From Collinsella aerofaciens (GTDB taxonomy: Bacteria > Actinomycetota > Coriobacteriia > Coriobacteriales > Coriobacteriaceae): a DNA stretch of 23,572 nt. The notes beneath the pieces are model-generated. The model saw only the letters and a program-made list of their open reading frames with translations. It did no database searches and was not told where the DNA came from. Shown here piece after piece: positions 15,225 to 22,069 of this stretch (its first letter is position 1; each line of letters opens with the position of its first letter). Made by a program: the position numbers and the translations under genes. Where the stretch lies: the NCBI GenBank assembly GCA_905213325.1, contig CAJMHW010000030.1:1-23572 (forward strand), read 5' to 3'.

Positions 15225-15737
15225 CTATAGCCCCAGGCTTTGCTTGGTGGCGGCGCAGGTGAGCTCGCCGTGCTTAACGCCGCGCAGGCCCAGCAGGCGG
15301 TCGGCTAGTTCGTAGACGCGCTCGCCGCGACCTTTGAGCGCCAGGATCTCCAAGCAGTTGTGGTGATCCAGATGCACGTGCATGGTCGATACGATTTCAT
15401 CGGTGTAGTCGTGCTGCACCTCGTCCAGGCGGCGCGTCAGGTCGCCGGTGTGATGGTCGTAAATCATGGTGAGCGACCCGATAACGTGCTCATCGGGCGT
15501 GCGCATCTGCTCTTTGGCGATCGAGGCGCGAATCAGGTCGCGCACGGCCTCGGATCGGTTGGCCACGTCGCCGCGCCGCGCGATCTGTTCGTCAAAACGG
15601 CGCAGCAAGTCGTCCGGTGCGGTAACCGAAAAGCGGACCAGCTCGGAGCCGGAGCCACTACAGTGGCAGCCCGCGTCACCGCCCGCCCCGTGCGGACGCT
15701 CGTGCTCGTACCCGCAGCCGTGCTCGTGTTCGGCCAC
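15225..15737 (-). CDS. nikR: Nickel-responsive regulator NikR with His/Cys-rich N-terminal extension
   Basis: The 170-residue product starts at a GTG at 15737, one base after the stop of the upstream small gene, so it is probably translationally coupled. A ribbon-helix-helix DNA-binding domain occupies about residues 32-77 (LVRFSVTAPDDLLRRFDEQI). A C-terminal ACT-like nickel domain follows. High-affinity nickel ligands are at H109, H120, H122 and C128, with exactly the spacing of E. coli H76, H87, H89 and C95. The first 30 residues form an unusual extension rich in possible metal ligands (H4, H6, C8, H11, H15, C24, H25, C26). Location directly upstream of hypFCDE suggests it controls hydrogenase maturation and/or nickel uptake. 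I did not find a convincing NikR operator. Confidence 0.93.
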   Translation of the reverse strand: MAEHEHGCGYEHERPHGAGGDAGCHCSGSGSELVRFSVTAPDDLLRRFDEQIARRGDVANRSEAVRDLIRASIAKEQMRTPDEHVIGSLTMIYDHHTGDLTRRLDEVQHDYTDEIVSTMHVHLDHHNCLEILALKGRGERVYELADRLLGLRGVKHGELTCAATKQSLGL

Positions 15738-15738
15738 T

Positions 15739-15987
15739 TTACACCAGCTTCACGGAGCCGACGGAGTTGTGGTCGGCCTCGATGGCCTCTTCGTAGCCCT
15801 CGAGTGCGTCGTGGGCCTCGTGCAGCGCGGCCATGGCTGCCTCGAGCTTGGCGCCGATGCGCTCCATGTCAAAATTCTCGGTCGCATGCAGCAGCTGATG
15901 GCTCCACTCATGAGCGAGCTCGATGGTGTCGTCGACCTGCTTGACGCTCATGGCAAGCTGGCTCATGTTCATTCCAACATCATGCAT
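15739..15987 (-). CDS. Small helical His-containing protein of unknown function
   Basis: The 82-residue product starts at ATG 15987 with a strong AAAGGAG 7 nt upstream. A second ATG at 15972 is possible. The sequence is helical and acidic (EAAMAALHEAHDALEGYEEAIEADH), with histidines in the N-terminal half (HEWSHQLLH) and further ones at H2, H55, H58 and H72. There is no signal peptide or transmembrane helix. I do not recognise a family. It is the first gene of a likely operon with nikR, whose start codon lies one base after its stop, so a role in nickel handling or sensing is a reasonable inference only. Confidence 0.8.
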   Translation of the reverse strand: MHDVGMNMSQLAMSVKQVDDTIELAHEWSHQLLHATENFDMERIGAKLEAAMAALHEAHDALEGYEEAIEADHNSVGSVKLV

Positions 15988-16057
15988 GGGAAATCTCCTT
16001 TTGTATGGGGCAGTTCAGTGGTTCAGATTTTACTACGCCCGCTCTGTGCGCAGCTGC

Positions 16058-16097
16058 ATAAGAAAACGGGTACGAGTCTGTGCGACCCGCACCCGTT
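16058..16097 (-). terminator. Rho-independent terminator downstream of trxA
   Basis: On the minus strand AACGGGTGCG and CGTACCCGTT form a 10-bp stem (16088-16097 with 16065-16074, one G/U), followed by TTTTCTTAT. It lies about 110 nt after the trxA stop and separates trxA from the small gene-nikR unit. Confidence 0.75.
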
Positions 16098-16208
16098 CAC
16101 TGGGGGCTGTTTGTGACTACCATACTATCCGTGGCTGCACTCGGTGCATCCAGAAGTCCGGCGAGCGGTGCAAAAGCGCTCATAGACGGCGGGTAAGTAA
16201 CAAGCGTA

Positions 16209-16529
16209 TTACAGGTGCTTCTCCAGCAGCGCCTGCAGCCTCGCCTTGGGTAGAGCGCCAACCGAGCGGTCAATCTCCTCGCCGTTCTTAAACACAATCA
16301 GCGTGGGGATGCTCATGACGCCATACTTCATGGCCAGGTCCTGGTTGTCGTCGACGTTGCATTTGGCAACGGCAAGCTTGCCCGCCAGCTCATCGGCAAC
16401 CTCGTCAACGATGGGCGAGAGGGATCGACAGGGCCCGCACCACGGTGCCCAAAAATCGACCAGCACGGGTAGACTGTCGTTAACGATGGAATCGAAATTC
16501 TCGGGGGTAATCTGCTTAATGTCAGCCAT
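16209..16529 (-). CDS. trxA: Thioredoxin
   Basis: From ATG 16529 (GGAGG 5 nt upstream) the product has 106 residues, MADIKQITPENF onwards, a normal thioredoxin length. The active site WCGPC has C31 and C34. The cis-proline motif SIPTLIVFKNGEE is intact, as is the buried aspartate in LVDFWAPWCG. It reduces disulfides in cytosolic proteins using electrons from thioredoxin reductase, which is not encoded in this window. It has its own terminator and appears unlinked functionally to its neighbours. Confidence 0.95.
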   Translation of the reverse strand: MADIKQITPENFDSIVNDSLPVLVDFWAPWCGPCRSLSPIVDEVADELAGKLAVAKCNVDDNQDLAMKYGVMSIPTLIVFKNGEEIDRSVGALPKARLQALLEKHL

Positions 16530-16592
16530 GGTGACCTCCATAATGTGACGCGGCTCAGCCGCGTAAAACTCAGTACGACCGTGCTTATACCC

Positions 16593-16632
16593 AGCCGCCC
16601 GCAAAGCAACCACTCGCGGGCGGCTCTTTTAT
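16593..16632 (+). other. Strong hairpin with T-rich 3' side upstream of the UDG-like gene
   Basis: A perfect 10-bp stem AGCCGCCCGC (16593-16602) with GCGGGCGGCT (16616-16625) encloses a 13-nt loop and is followed by CTTTTATAT. It looks like an intrinsic terminator for plus-strand transcription, yet no plus-strand gene precedes it. The TATAAT at 16632-16637 directly after it may be the -10 box of the next gene, although no matching -35 is visible. Confidence 0.55.
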
Positions 16633-16665
16633 ATAATGGTGGGCACGCAAACGATTGGAGAGCGC

Positions 16666-17241
16666 ATGTCCACGTCACAAAGCCAGAAAAAAGAAGCCAT
16701 CGCCCAGGCGGCCGAGCAAGAGCTCACATCGCTTGCGGTCCGTGGCGTGCGTATCGCGGGCAACGCGTGCTCGCCGATCGTGCTGGTCAAAGGCGATTTG
16801 GACGAGGCCGAGCGTTCGGGTGGCGAGCTTGCCGCCGGCCCGGATGGCGCGGCGTTGCGCAAGGCGCTTGGGGCCATCGGTTACGCGCCCGAGGATTTTT
16901 GCGTGCTGGCAAGCGTCGCCGGCGTGGGCGACGGAGCGGTCGCGGTGGGCGAGACTCTGCCGTGCGAGCTGTTCCGCGAGGCGCTTGAGGCCTTGGACCC
17001 CGAGGCGGTGCTACTGCTCGACAACAACGCGGCTGACGCCATGCGCGAGACCTACGCCGATATGCTTGTGGCGATCGATGACTTCGACACCGCCATGCTC
17101 AAGCCCGGCCTGGTCGCCCATGTGCAGGGCCGCCGCGTGCTCGCACTCGACGGCTTTGAGGCAGCACTCACCGACAAGGCCGCTAAGCAGCGCATGTGGG
17201 CCTACATCAAGCAGCTGACTCCGGCGGCCGCCCCGCTGTAG
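16666..17241 (+). CDS. Degenerate uracil-DNA-glycosylase-like protein, probably non-catalytic
   Basis: The 191-residue product starts at ATG 16666 (GGAG upstream). An in-frame ATG at 16636 is less likely because it overlaps a possible -10 box. No family is obvious at first sight. However, the order of segments follows family 4/5 uracil-DNA glycosylases: a strand then a loop (IVLVKGDLDEAERSG) where the enzymes have GEAPG, then GAALRKALGAIGYAPEDF, then LFREALEALDPEAVLLLD. Near the end is RRVLALDGFEAALTD, then KQRMWAYIKQL, where the enzymes have the HPS-type catalytic motif. Both catalytic motifs are absent here, and no cysteine pattern for an iron-sulfur cluster is present. I infer a diverged structural relative. 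Function is unknown and it stands alone. Confidence 0.75.
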   Translation: MSTSQSQKKEAIAQAAEQELTSLAVRGVRIAGNACSPIVLVKGDLDEAERSGGELAAGPDGAALRKALGAIGYAPEDFCVLASVAGVGDGAVAVGETLPCELFREALEALDPEAVLLLDNNAADAMRETYADMLVAIDDFDTAMLKPGLVAHVQGRRVLALDGFEAALTDKAAKQRMWAYIKQLTPAAAPL

Positions 17242-17315
17242 CGAGCCCGCGTCGACAAATGACCCCGAGCGGGCGAGCCGTACCCGCGGAACGCAAATCC
17301 GTCGCGCCCGCGCCC

Positions 17316-18593
17316 TTACATCACAGCACGCAGCTCAAACCGATCGCCGTTAATGCGGAACTGACAGTTGCCGTTCATGCGCTCCACGGCAAGTTTGATG
17401 CTCCTGGTGCCAAAGCCATGGCCCGCATGCCGGGTCACGGGCATGCCGTCGACCATGCGCGGCGCGCGGTCAAACGTGTTGGAAACTAACAGCAGCAGCT
17501 GGCCGTCCTCTAATCGCAGGTCAAAGTCGACGAATCGCTTTCCTTGGGGTGCGGCGCTTGCGGCGGTGATAGCGTTTTCCAAGGCATTTGAGAGCACGCT
17601 AAACAGGTCGGCGTCACCTACGTGGATGGTTTCGGGTACGGCGGCGCGCAGGTTGGCGGTAATGCCGTTTCTATTGATATCCGAGCTAAATGACGAAAGC
17701 GCGATGTTTACGGTCTCGTTGGCGCAGAAGCGGCGTACGGCGGTGCGATCGCCGGCTTCGCAGAGTTCATCGATGCGTTTGAGCGCCTCGTCGGTGTGGC
17801 CCTCCTCAATTAAAGCGGCCAGGCCGCGTAGGAAGTGGCGCATATCGTGGCGAAGAATCGACAGCTCGCGCCCAGATTGACGCCAAGCCTCGAGCTCTTT
17901 GATGGCGGCGCTGTCGCGGGTTTCGAGCATCCAGCGCTCTCGCTCGGCGGTTTCCTTTTCTTCGTATTCGCGTAGGTAAACGGCAAGAAACATAAGGTAG
18001 AACGCACAGAGCGCAAATGCCAAAAACTCAACCGTTACCACCGAGCCCGAGTGGAACAGCGTGGTGTAGACGTTGGTGGCATAGTCAAAGACGTAATAGA
18101 CGAGCGGCAGGATTAAAAGGATGCCCAGCTCGGTGGTGCTTTTAATCGCCAAGCGCGGACCGATGTCGCCGGCCCAATGCAACAGGACAGCAAAGACGGC
18201 GAGTGTGGTCGCGATGCGCGCCAGATAGTACGCGATCTGAGAATCGGTTGCGGCAAAGGCGGCGATGCCCATCCAATTGCTGAACTGGCAGCTCAGATAG
18301 GCACTCGTAATGCCGAGCACGGCAAGCAGCGGGCTCAGGCGGTAGCGCGCGCACAAATAGATGACGAGCGGCAGATGCACGACGAGCGGATATACCTGGC
18401 GGGCGAAAAGCTCGCCGCCGACGGCATTGGCGAGGCCAAATGCGCATCCAGTTACGGCACCGACCAGCACCAGTTCAAGCGCATGACGCCGGTTGATCTC
18501 GATACCGCACAGCGCCGCCGAGGCAAAGACGCCAAAGAGCAGCGTCGTGGCGTGGTGGATTGCCCAAAGGACCATTTCGACCGAGGAGACCAT
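17316..18593 (-). CDS. GHKL sensor histidine kinase (AgrC/LytS-like)
   Basis: The 425-residue product has ATG at 18593 that shares one base with the response-regulator stop (TGATG), so the pair is translationally coupled. Six or seven hydrophobic segments fill residues 1-208. The phosphoacceptor is H249 in LRHDMRHFLRG. The ATPase N-box is LSNALENAIT (about 335-344), and the glycine loop is GHGFGTRSI (391-399). This is the HPK10-type arrangement that signals to LytTR regulators. The ligand is unknown. No AgrD-like peptide or AgrB protease gene is visible next to it, which argues against a complete peptide quorum-sensing locus. Confidence 0.92.
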   Translation of the reverse strand: MVSSVEMVLWAIHHATTLLFGVFASAALCGIEINRRHALELVLVGAVTGCAFGLANAVGGELFARQVYPLVVHLPLVIYLCARYRLSPLLAVLGITSAYLSCQFSNWMGIAAFAATDSQIAYYLARIATTLAVFAVLLHWAGDIGPRLAIKSTTELGILLILPLVYYVFDYATNVYTTLFHSGSVVTVEFLAFALCAFYLMFLAVYLREYEEKETAERERWMLETRDSAAIKELEAWRQSGRELSILRHDMRHFLRGLAALIEEGHTDEALKRIDELCEAGDRTAVRRFCANETVNIALSSFSSDINRNGITANLRAAVPETIHVGDADLFSVLSNALENAITAASAAPQGKRFVDFDLRLEDGQLLLLVSNTFDRAPRMVDGMPVTRHAGHGFGTRSIKLAVERMNGNCQFRINGDRFELRAVM

Positions 18594-19315
18594 CAGTGTC
18601 TCCCACCCTCAAAGCGAACCGCAAAGTAGGCGTCTTGGAATCCCTGCTTGCAGCTGCGCGAAAGCGGGATGCACGCACCCGAGCGCATGACGATGTCCGT
18701 GCGGTCAAAGTGATCGATATTGCGCAGGTTGACCTGGTAGCTGCGGTGGCATTTAAAGAAGGTAGCATTTTGCGCCAAACGGTCCTCGACGCTGCGGAAC
18801 GACTCGAGTGCCTCGATATCGCGTCCATCGCGCAGGTGGAAGACCACGTGCTTGTTGCGCGCCTCGGCATATTCGATGTCGGACAGGCGCAGGGCGTGGT
18901 AACCAAAGGACGTTTTGATCACGAGCTCGTCGGTTGCCGGCGGGCGCATGCTCGAAAGCTCGTCGAGTAACTGCGCCAGGCGTTCATAAGTTACGGGCTT
19001 GAGCAGATAATCGAAGGCGCGGACCTCGTAGGACTCCAGTGCAAACTCGGGCGATGAAGTGAGAAACACCAGACGCACGGCGGTATCGGCCTGGCGCAAT
19101 TCGCGCGCGGTGTCCATGCCGTTGACGAGCGGCATGATCATGTCGAGCAGAATGATGTCGGCGCGCGATGCGGCATGGCGGGCCAGCAGGTCCTCGCCGC
19201 GCGTGACGAGCGCAACATCGACCGCCGTGCCCGTCTCGGTCGACCAACGGTCGATCATCCGGTGCAGTCTATCTAGAAAAGCGACATCATCGTCGCAGGC
19301 AATAATCTTGAGCAT
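18593..19315 (-). CDS. LytTR-family response regulator
   Basis: From ATG 19315 (AGGGGG 7 nt upstream) the product has 240 residues. The frame extends upstream without a good start. The receiver domain covers about 1-120, with acidic D8/D9, phosphoacceptor D58 in ILLDMIMPLVNG, T86 and K106 (YLLKPV). The C-terminal LytTR DNA-binding domain covers about 133-235 (IKTSFGYHALRLSDIEYAEA, FFKCHRSYQVNLRNID). It is the partner of the downstream histidine kinase. Target genes are unknown, and the divergent nad operon is better explained by NiaR. Confidence 0.93.
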   Translation of the reverse strand: MLKIIACDDDVAFLDRLHRMIDRWSTETGTAVDVALVTRGEDLLARHAASRADIILLDMIMPLVNGMDTARELRQADTAVRLVFLTSSPEFALESYEVRAFDYLLKPVTYERLAQLLDELSSMRPPATDELVIKTSFGYHALRLSDIEYAEARNKHVVFHLRDGRDIEALESFRSVEDRLAQNATFFKCHRSYQVNLRNIDHFDRTDIVMRSGACIPLSRSCKQGFQDAYFAVRFEGGRH

Positions 19316-19521
19316 TCTGGGCCCCCTTAGTAGTTCGATTTTGCCACATTGGGTGCGGACCGCTCGCGGAGGCGTGTCCCATTTGCGCCCCACGTCGTGC
19401 AACTCGCGCCGAGCGGTATTGCGGTGGCGAAAGATGCCTCCTGCGCTATCGAGAGCTCGGCTATCCTCAGCTTGCCAGTTCGAAAATGGACCTGCCACAT
19501 GATTGAATCTTTATTTCAACT

Positions 19522-19569
19522 TGACACCTAGGTTTACAGCTGTCTTGTCAGCTGTAAACCTAGGTGTCA
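19522..19569. promoter_or_regulatory. Perfect 21-bp inverted repeat, probable NiaR operator of nadABC-niaR
   Basis: Arms at 19522-19542 and 19549-19569 are exact reverse complements (left arm starts TGACACCTAGG) around centre TCTTGT. The core TGTCTTGTCA resembles the TGTC/GACA half-sites I recall for NiaR operators. The operon it precedes ends with niaR. The palindrome covers the predicted -35 box, so binding would block transcription. Confidence 0.75.
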
Positions 19570-19573
19570 TACT
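19545..19573 (+). promoter_or_regulatory. Predicted promoter of the nad operon
   Basis: TTGTCA (19545-19550) and CATACT (19568-19573) are 17 nt apart and lie within the right half of the palindrome. nadA starts about 30 nt after the expected start point. Confidence 0.5.
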
Positions 19574-19608
19574 AAAGCCCCAAGATTCGCCAAAAGAGAG
19601 GGGCCTTG

Positions 19609-20634
19609 ATGGCACAGAGCGCGAACATGGATGCGTCGGAGCTTGCACGCGATATCGCGGCCGGCCTAGCATCGGCAACGACGGCAACGGAGCGCGCGGC
19701 ACTGGTGCCCGCAGAGCTTGTCGAGGCCATTCAACAACTAAAAACCCAACGTGACGCGGTGATCCTAGCGCACTATTACGTGGCGCCCGAGGTACAGGCC
19801 GTGGCTGATTACGTCGGCGACAGCTTTTACCTGGCAAAGCTTGCCAAGAGCCTGCCGCAGCAGACCATCGTGCTGTGCGGCGTGGAGTTTATGGGCGAGA
19901 GCGCCAAGCTGCTCAACCCCACCAAGACCGTGCTGCTGCCCGAGCCGGGCGCGGACTGCCCCATGGCGCACATGGTCAAGCGTGAGACGGTCGACGCGGC
20001 GCGCGCCGAGTACGGTGACGACCTTGCCGTGGTCTGCTACGTCAACTCCACGGTCGAGATCAAGAGCTGGAGTGATGTGTGTGTCACCAGCTCCAACGCC
20101 GTCAAGATTGTGTCCGAGCTGCCGCAGCAGCATGTCCTGTTCATTCCCGACCAAAACCTGGGTCGCTTCGTAGCCGAGCAGGTGCCGCAAAAGCACGTCA
20201 TCCTCAACAAGGGCTACTGCCCGCGCCACCACATCATCACCGTCGAGCAGATCGTTGACGCGACGGAGGCCCACCCCGACGCGCTCGTGCTGGCGCATCC
20301 CGAGTGCAAGGCCGACGTTCTGGCCGAGGCCGACTACATCGGCTCCACCGCCGGCATCATCAAGTACGCCGAGGAGTCGGACGCGAGCGAGTTCATCATC
20401 GTGACGGTCCGCGGCGTGCTCTACGAGCTCGAGCGCCGCTGCGAGGGCGCCGGCAAAAAGTTCTATTTCCCTGCGGTGCAGCCCACCTGCGTCAACATGG
20501 ATCTCATCACGCTCGAAAAGCTCGTGCGCTGCCTGGAGACGGGTGAGGGCGAGGTGCAGATCGGCGTGTCGGACGAGGCTGCCGACCAGGCCAAACTTAC
20601 GCTCGACCGCATGCTCGAGTACGCAGCGCGCTAG
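19609..20634 (+). CDS. nadA: Quinolinate synthase NadA
   Basis: The 341-residue product starts at ATG 19609 with AGAGAGGGG upstream. NadA condenses iminoaspartate with dihydroxyacetone phosphate to quinolinate using a [4Fe-4S] cluster. Likely cluster ligands are C117 (GADCPMAHM), C204 (KGYCPRHH) and C294 (QPTCVNMDL); the first spacing equals that of E. coli C113 and C200. Other conserved parts are AHYYVAPEVQAVADYVGDS, GVEFMGESAKLL, YVNSTVEIKSW and the HPEC motif (230-233). It is the first gene of the operon and is followed by a hairpin before nadB. Confidence 0.96.
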   Translation: MAQSANMDASELARDIAAGLASATTATERAALVPAELVEAIQQLKTQRDAVILAHYYVAPEVQAVADYVGDSFYLAKLAKSLPQQTIVLCGVEFMGESAKLLNPTKTVLLPEPGADCPMAHMVKRETVDAARAEYGDDLAVVCYVNSTVEIKSWSDVCVTSSNAVKIVSELPQQHVLFIPDQNLGRFVAEQVPQKHVILNKGYCPRHHIITVEQIVDATEAHPDALVLAHPECKADVLAEADYIGSTAGIIKYAEESDASEFIIVTVRGVLYELERRCEGAGKKFYFPAVQPTCVNMDLITLEKLVRCLETGEGEVQIGVSDEAADQAKLTLDRMLEYAAR

Positions 20635-20637
20635 AAC

Positions 20638-20672
20638 AATGTGGCATGAGGGATGGTCCCTTATGTCACATT
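20638..20672 (+). other. 16-bp hairpin between nadA and nadB
   Basis: The left arm (20638-20653, AATGTGGCATGAGGGA) and right arm (20657-20672) pair throughout with two G/U wobbles and a TGG loop. It starts 3 nt after the nadA stop and ends 17 nt before nadB. No U-run follows, so it may stabilise the nadA message or be a repeat of the TGTGACA/GGGAC type. Confidence 0.75.
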
Positions 20673-20689
20673 CAAGGGAGAGGATTCCT

Positions 20690-22066
20690 ATGGAAACCAA
20701 GCAATACCCCGACATGGAGTGCGACGTCGTCATTGCCGGCTGCGGCGTAGCGGGCCTGTACGCGGCTCTCAACCTGCCGACGAGCACGCGCGTGATCATG
20801 CTCTCCAAGGGCGCTGTCGACGAGTGCGATTCGATGCTCGCACAGGGCGGCATCTGCGTGCTGCCCGAGGGCTCGGACTACGATGCCTTCTTTGAGGACA
20901 CCATGCACGCCGGCCATTACGAGAACCGCCGCGAGAGCGTCGACATCATGATCCGCTCGAGCCGCTCGGTCATCAACGACCTGCTAGCGATGGGCGTGGA
21001 TTTTGAGCGCAAGGCCGACGGCAGCCTCGACTTTACCCGCGAGGGCGCGCACAGCCGTCCGCGCATTGCCTTCCATGCCGATATCACCGGCAAGGAGATT
21101 ACGACCAAGCTGCTCCAGGCCGTTCGCAAGCTGGATAACGTGCAGATTTTGGAGCACGTAGCCATGACCGATATCCTGACGGGCGAGCGTGACGGCGCCA
21201 CGGTGTGTGCCGGTGTCGTCGCCGTTTCCGTGGACGAGGACAACTCGGTTCGTCCCGCCGACGAGCTGACAAATGCCGCCGGGGGCGTGCATGCCGGCGA
21301 GCCGTTTAAGATCCATGCCCGCCACACGCTGTGGGCGACGGGCGGTATCGGCGGCGTATACGACCATTCGACCAACTACCCGCAGCTCACGGGCGATGCC
21401 TGCTACATTGCTCAGGAGCATGGCATTAAGATGGAGCATCTGGACTACGTGCAGATTCACCCCACGGGACTGTCCTCGCCGCAGCCGGGCCGCACCTTCC
21501 TGATCAGCGAGAGCTGCCGCGGCGAGGGCGCGATTTTGCTCAACGCCGCCGGCGAGCGCTTTACCGACGAGCTTCAGCCGCGTGATGTGGTCGCCGCCGC
21601 CATTCGCGAGCAGATGAAGCAGGACGGTACCGAGCACGAGTGGCTGAGCTTCGCCCCCGTCGAACGCGATGTGGTGACCGGGCATTTTGCCAACATTCGC
21701 GCGCGCTGCCTTGAGGACGGCCGCGACATCTTGGACGAGCCCATCCCCGTTACGCCCACGCAGCACTACTTTATGGGTGGCGTATGGGTCGATAAGGACG
21801 GCCGCACCTCGATGCCCGAGCTCTACGCCGCGGGCGAGACGGCCTGCAACGGCGTTCACGGCAAGAATCGCCTTGCATCAAACAGCCTGCTCGAAGCGCT
21901 GGTCTGGGGTCGTCGCGCCGCGTGGTATATGCGTACCGGCGAGTCACTGGCCGTGGAGCAGGCGGGCAATCCCGCGCTCGATGGCCGTCATCGCGCCCTG
22001 AGCGCCGACATCCTGGCAATCGATGATCTGGCCCGTGCCGCCGGCACGCAGGCCGTGGAGGAGTAG
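20690..22066 (+). CDS. nadB: L-aspartate oxidase NadB
   Basis: From ATG 20690 (GGGAGAGG upstream) the product has 458 residues. NadB oxidises L-aspartate to iminoaspartate with FAD and passes it to NadA. The dinucleotide-binding motif is CDVVIAGCGVAGLYAAL at residues 11-27 (GxGxxG as G17, G19, G22). Also visible are LAQGGICVLPEGSD, HPTGLSSPQPGRTFL, ESCRGEGAILLN, HYFMGGVWVD and the FAD-binding ELYAAGETACNGVHGKNRLA. The protein is shorter than the roughly 540-residue E. coli enzyme because the C-terminal helical region is reduced, which is common in Gram-positive-type NadB. Confidence 0.95.
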   Translation: METKQYPDMECDVVIAGCGVAGLYAALNLPTSTRVIMLSKGAVDECDSMLAQGGICVLPEGSDYDAFFEDTMHAGHYENRRESVDIMIRSSRSVINDLLAMGVDFERKADGSLDFTREGAHSRPRIAFHADITGKEITTKLLQAVRKLDNVQILEHVAMTDILTGERDGATVCAGVVAVSVDEDNSVRPADELTNAAGGVHAGEPFKIHARHTLWATGGIGGVYDHSTNYPQLTGDACYIAQEHGIKMEHLDYVQIHPTGLSSPQPGRTFLISESCRGEGAILLNAAGERFTDELQPRDVVAAAIREQMKQDGTEHEWLSFAPVERDVVTGHFANIRARCLEDGRDILDEPIPVTPTQHYFMGGVWVDKDGRTSMPELYAAGETACNGVHGKNRLASNSLLEALVWGRRAAWYMRTGESLAVEQAGNPALDGRHRALSADILAIDDLARAAGTQAVEE

Positions 22067-22069
22067 ACC

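Larger units (their letters stand above)
19316..19608. other. Divergent intergenic region between the LytTR regulator and nadA
   Basis: This 293-bp gap has nothing recognisable in 19316-19515 (presumably the minus-strand promoter of the two-component pair). The long palindrome and promoter of the nad operon lie at 19522-19573. Confidence 0.5.

Noticed and set aside
15988..16057. NikR operator upstream of the nikR transcription unit
   Set aside because: No GTATGA-N16-TCATAC-like pair was found; a GTATGG exists near 16003 but has no partner at the right distance.
16097..16183. A 28-residue minus-strand small gene between trxA and its terminator
   Set aside because: No ribosome-binding site upstream and no recognisable sequence character; probably chance.
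17316..19315. Complete Agr-type quorum-sensing locus
   Set aside because: Kinase and LytTR regulator are present, but no AgrB-like protease or peptide precursor gene is visible on either side.
19765..20853. A 362-residue minus-strand open frame
   Set aside because: Antisense to nadA and the start of nadB; repetitive low-complexity composition typical of a GC-driven shadow.
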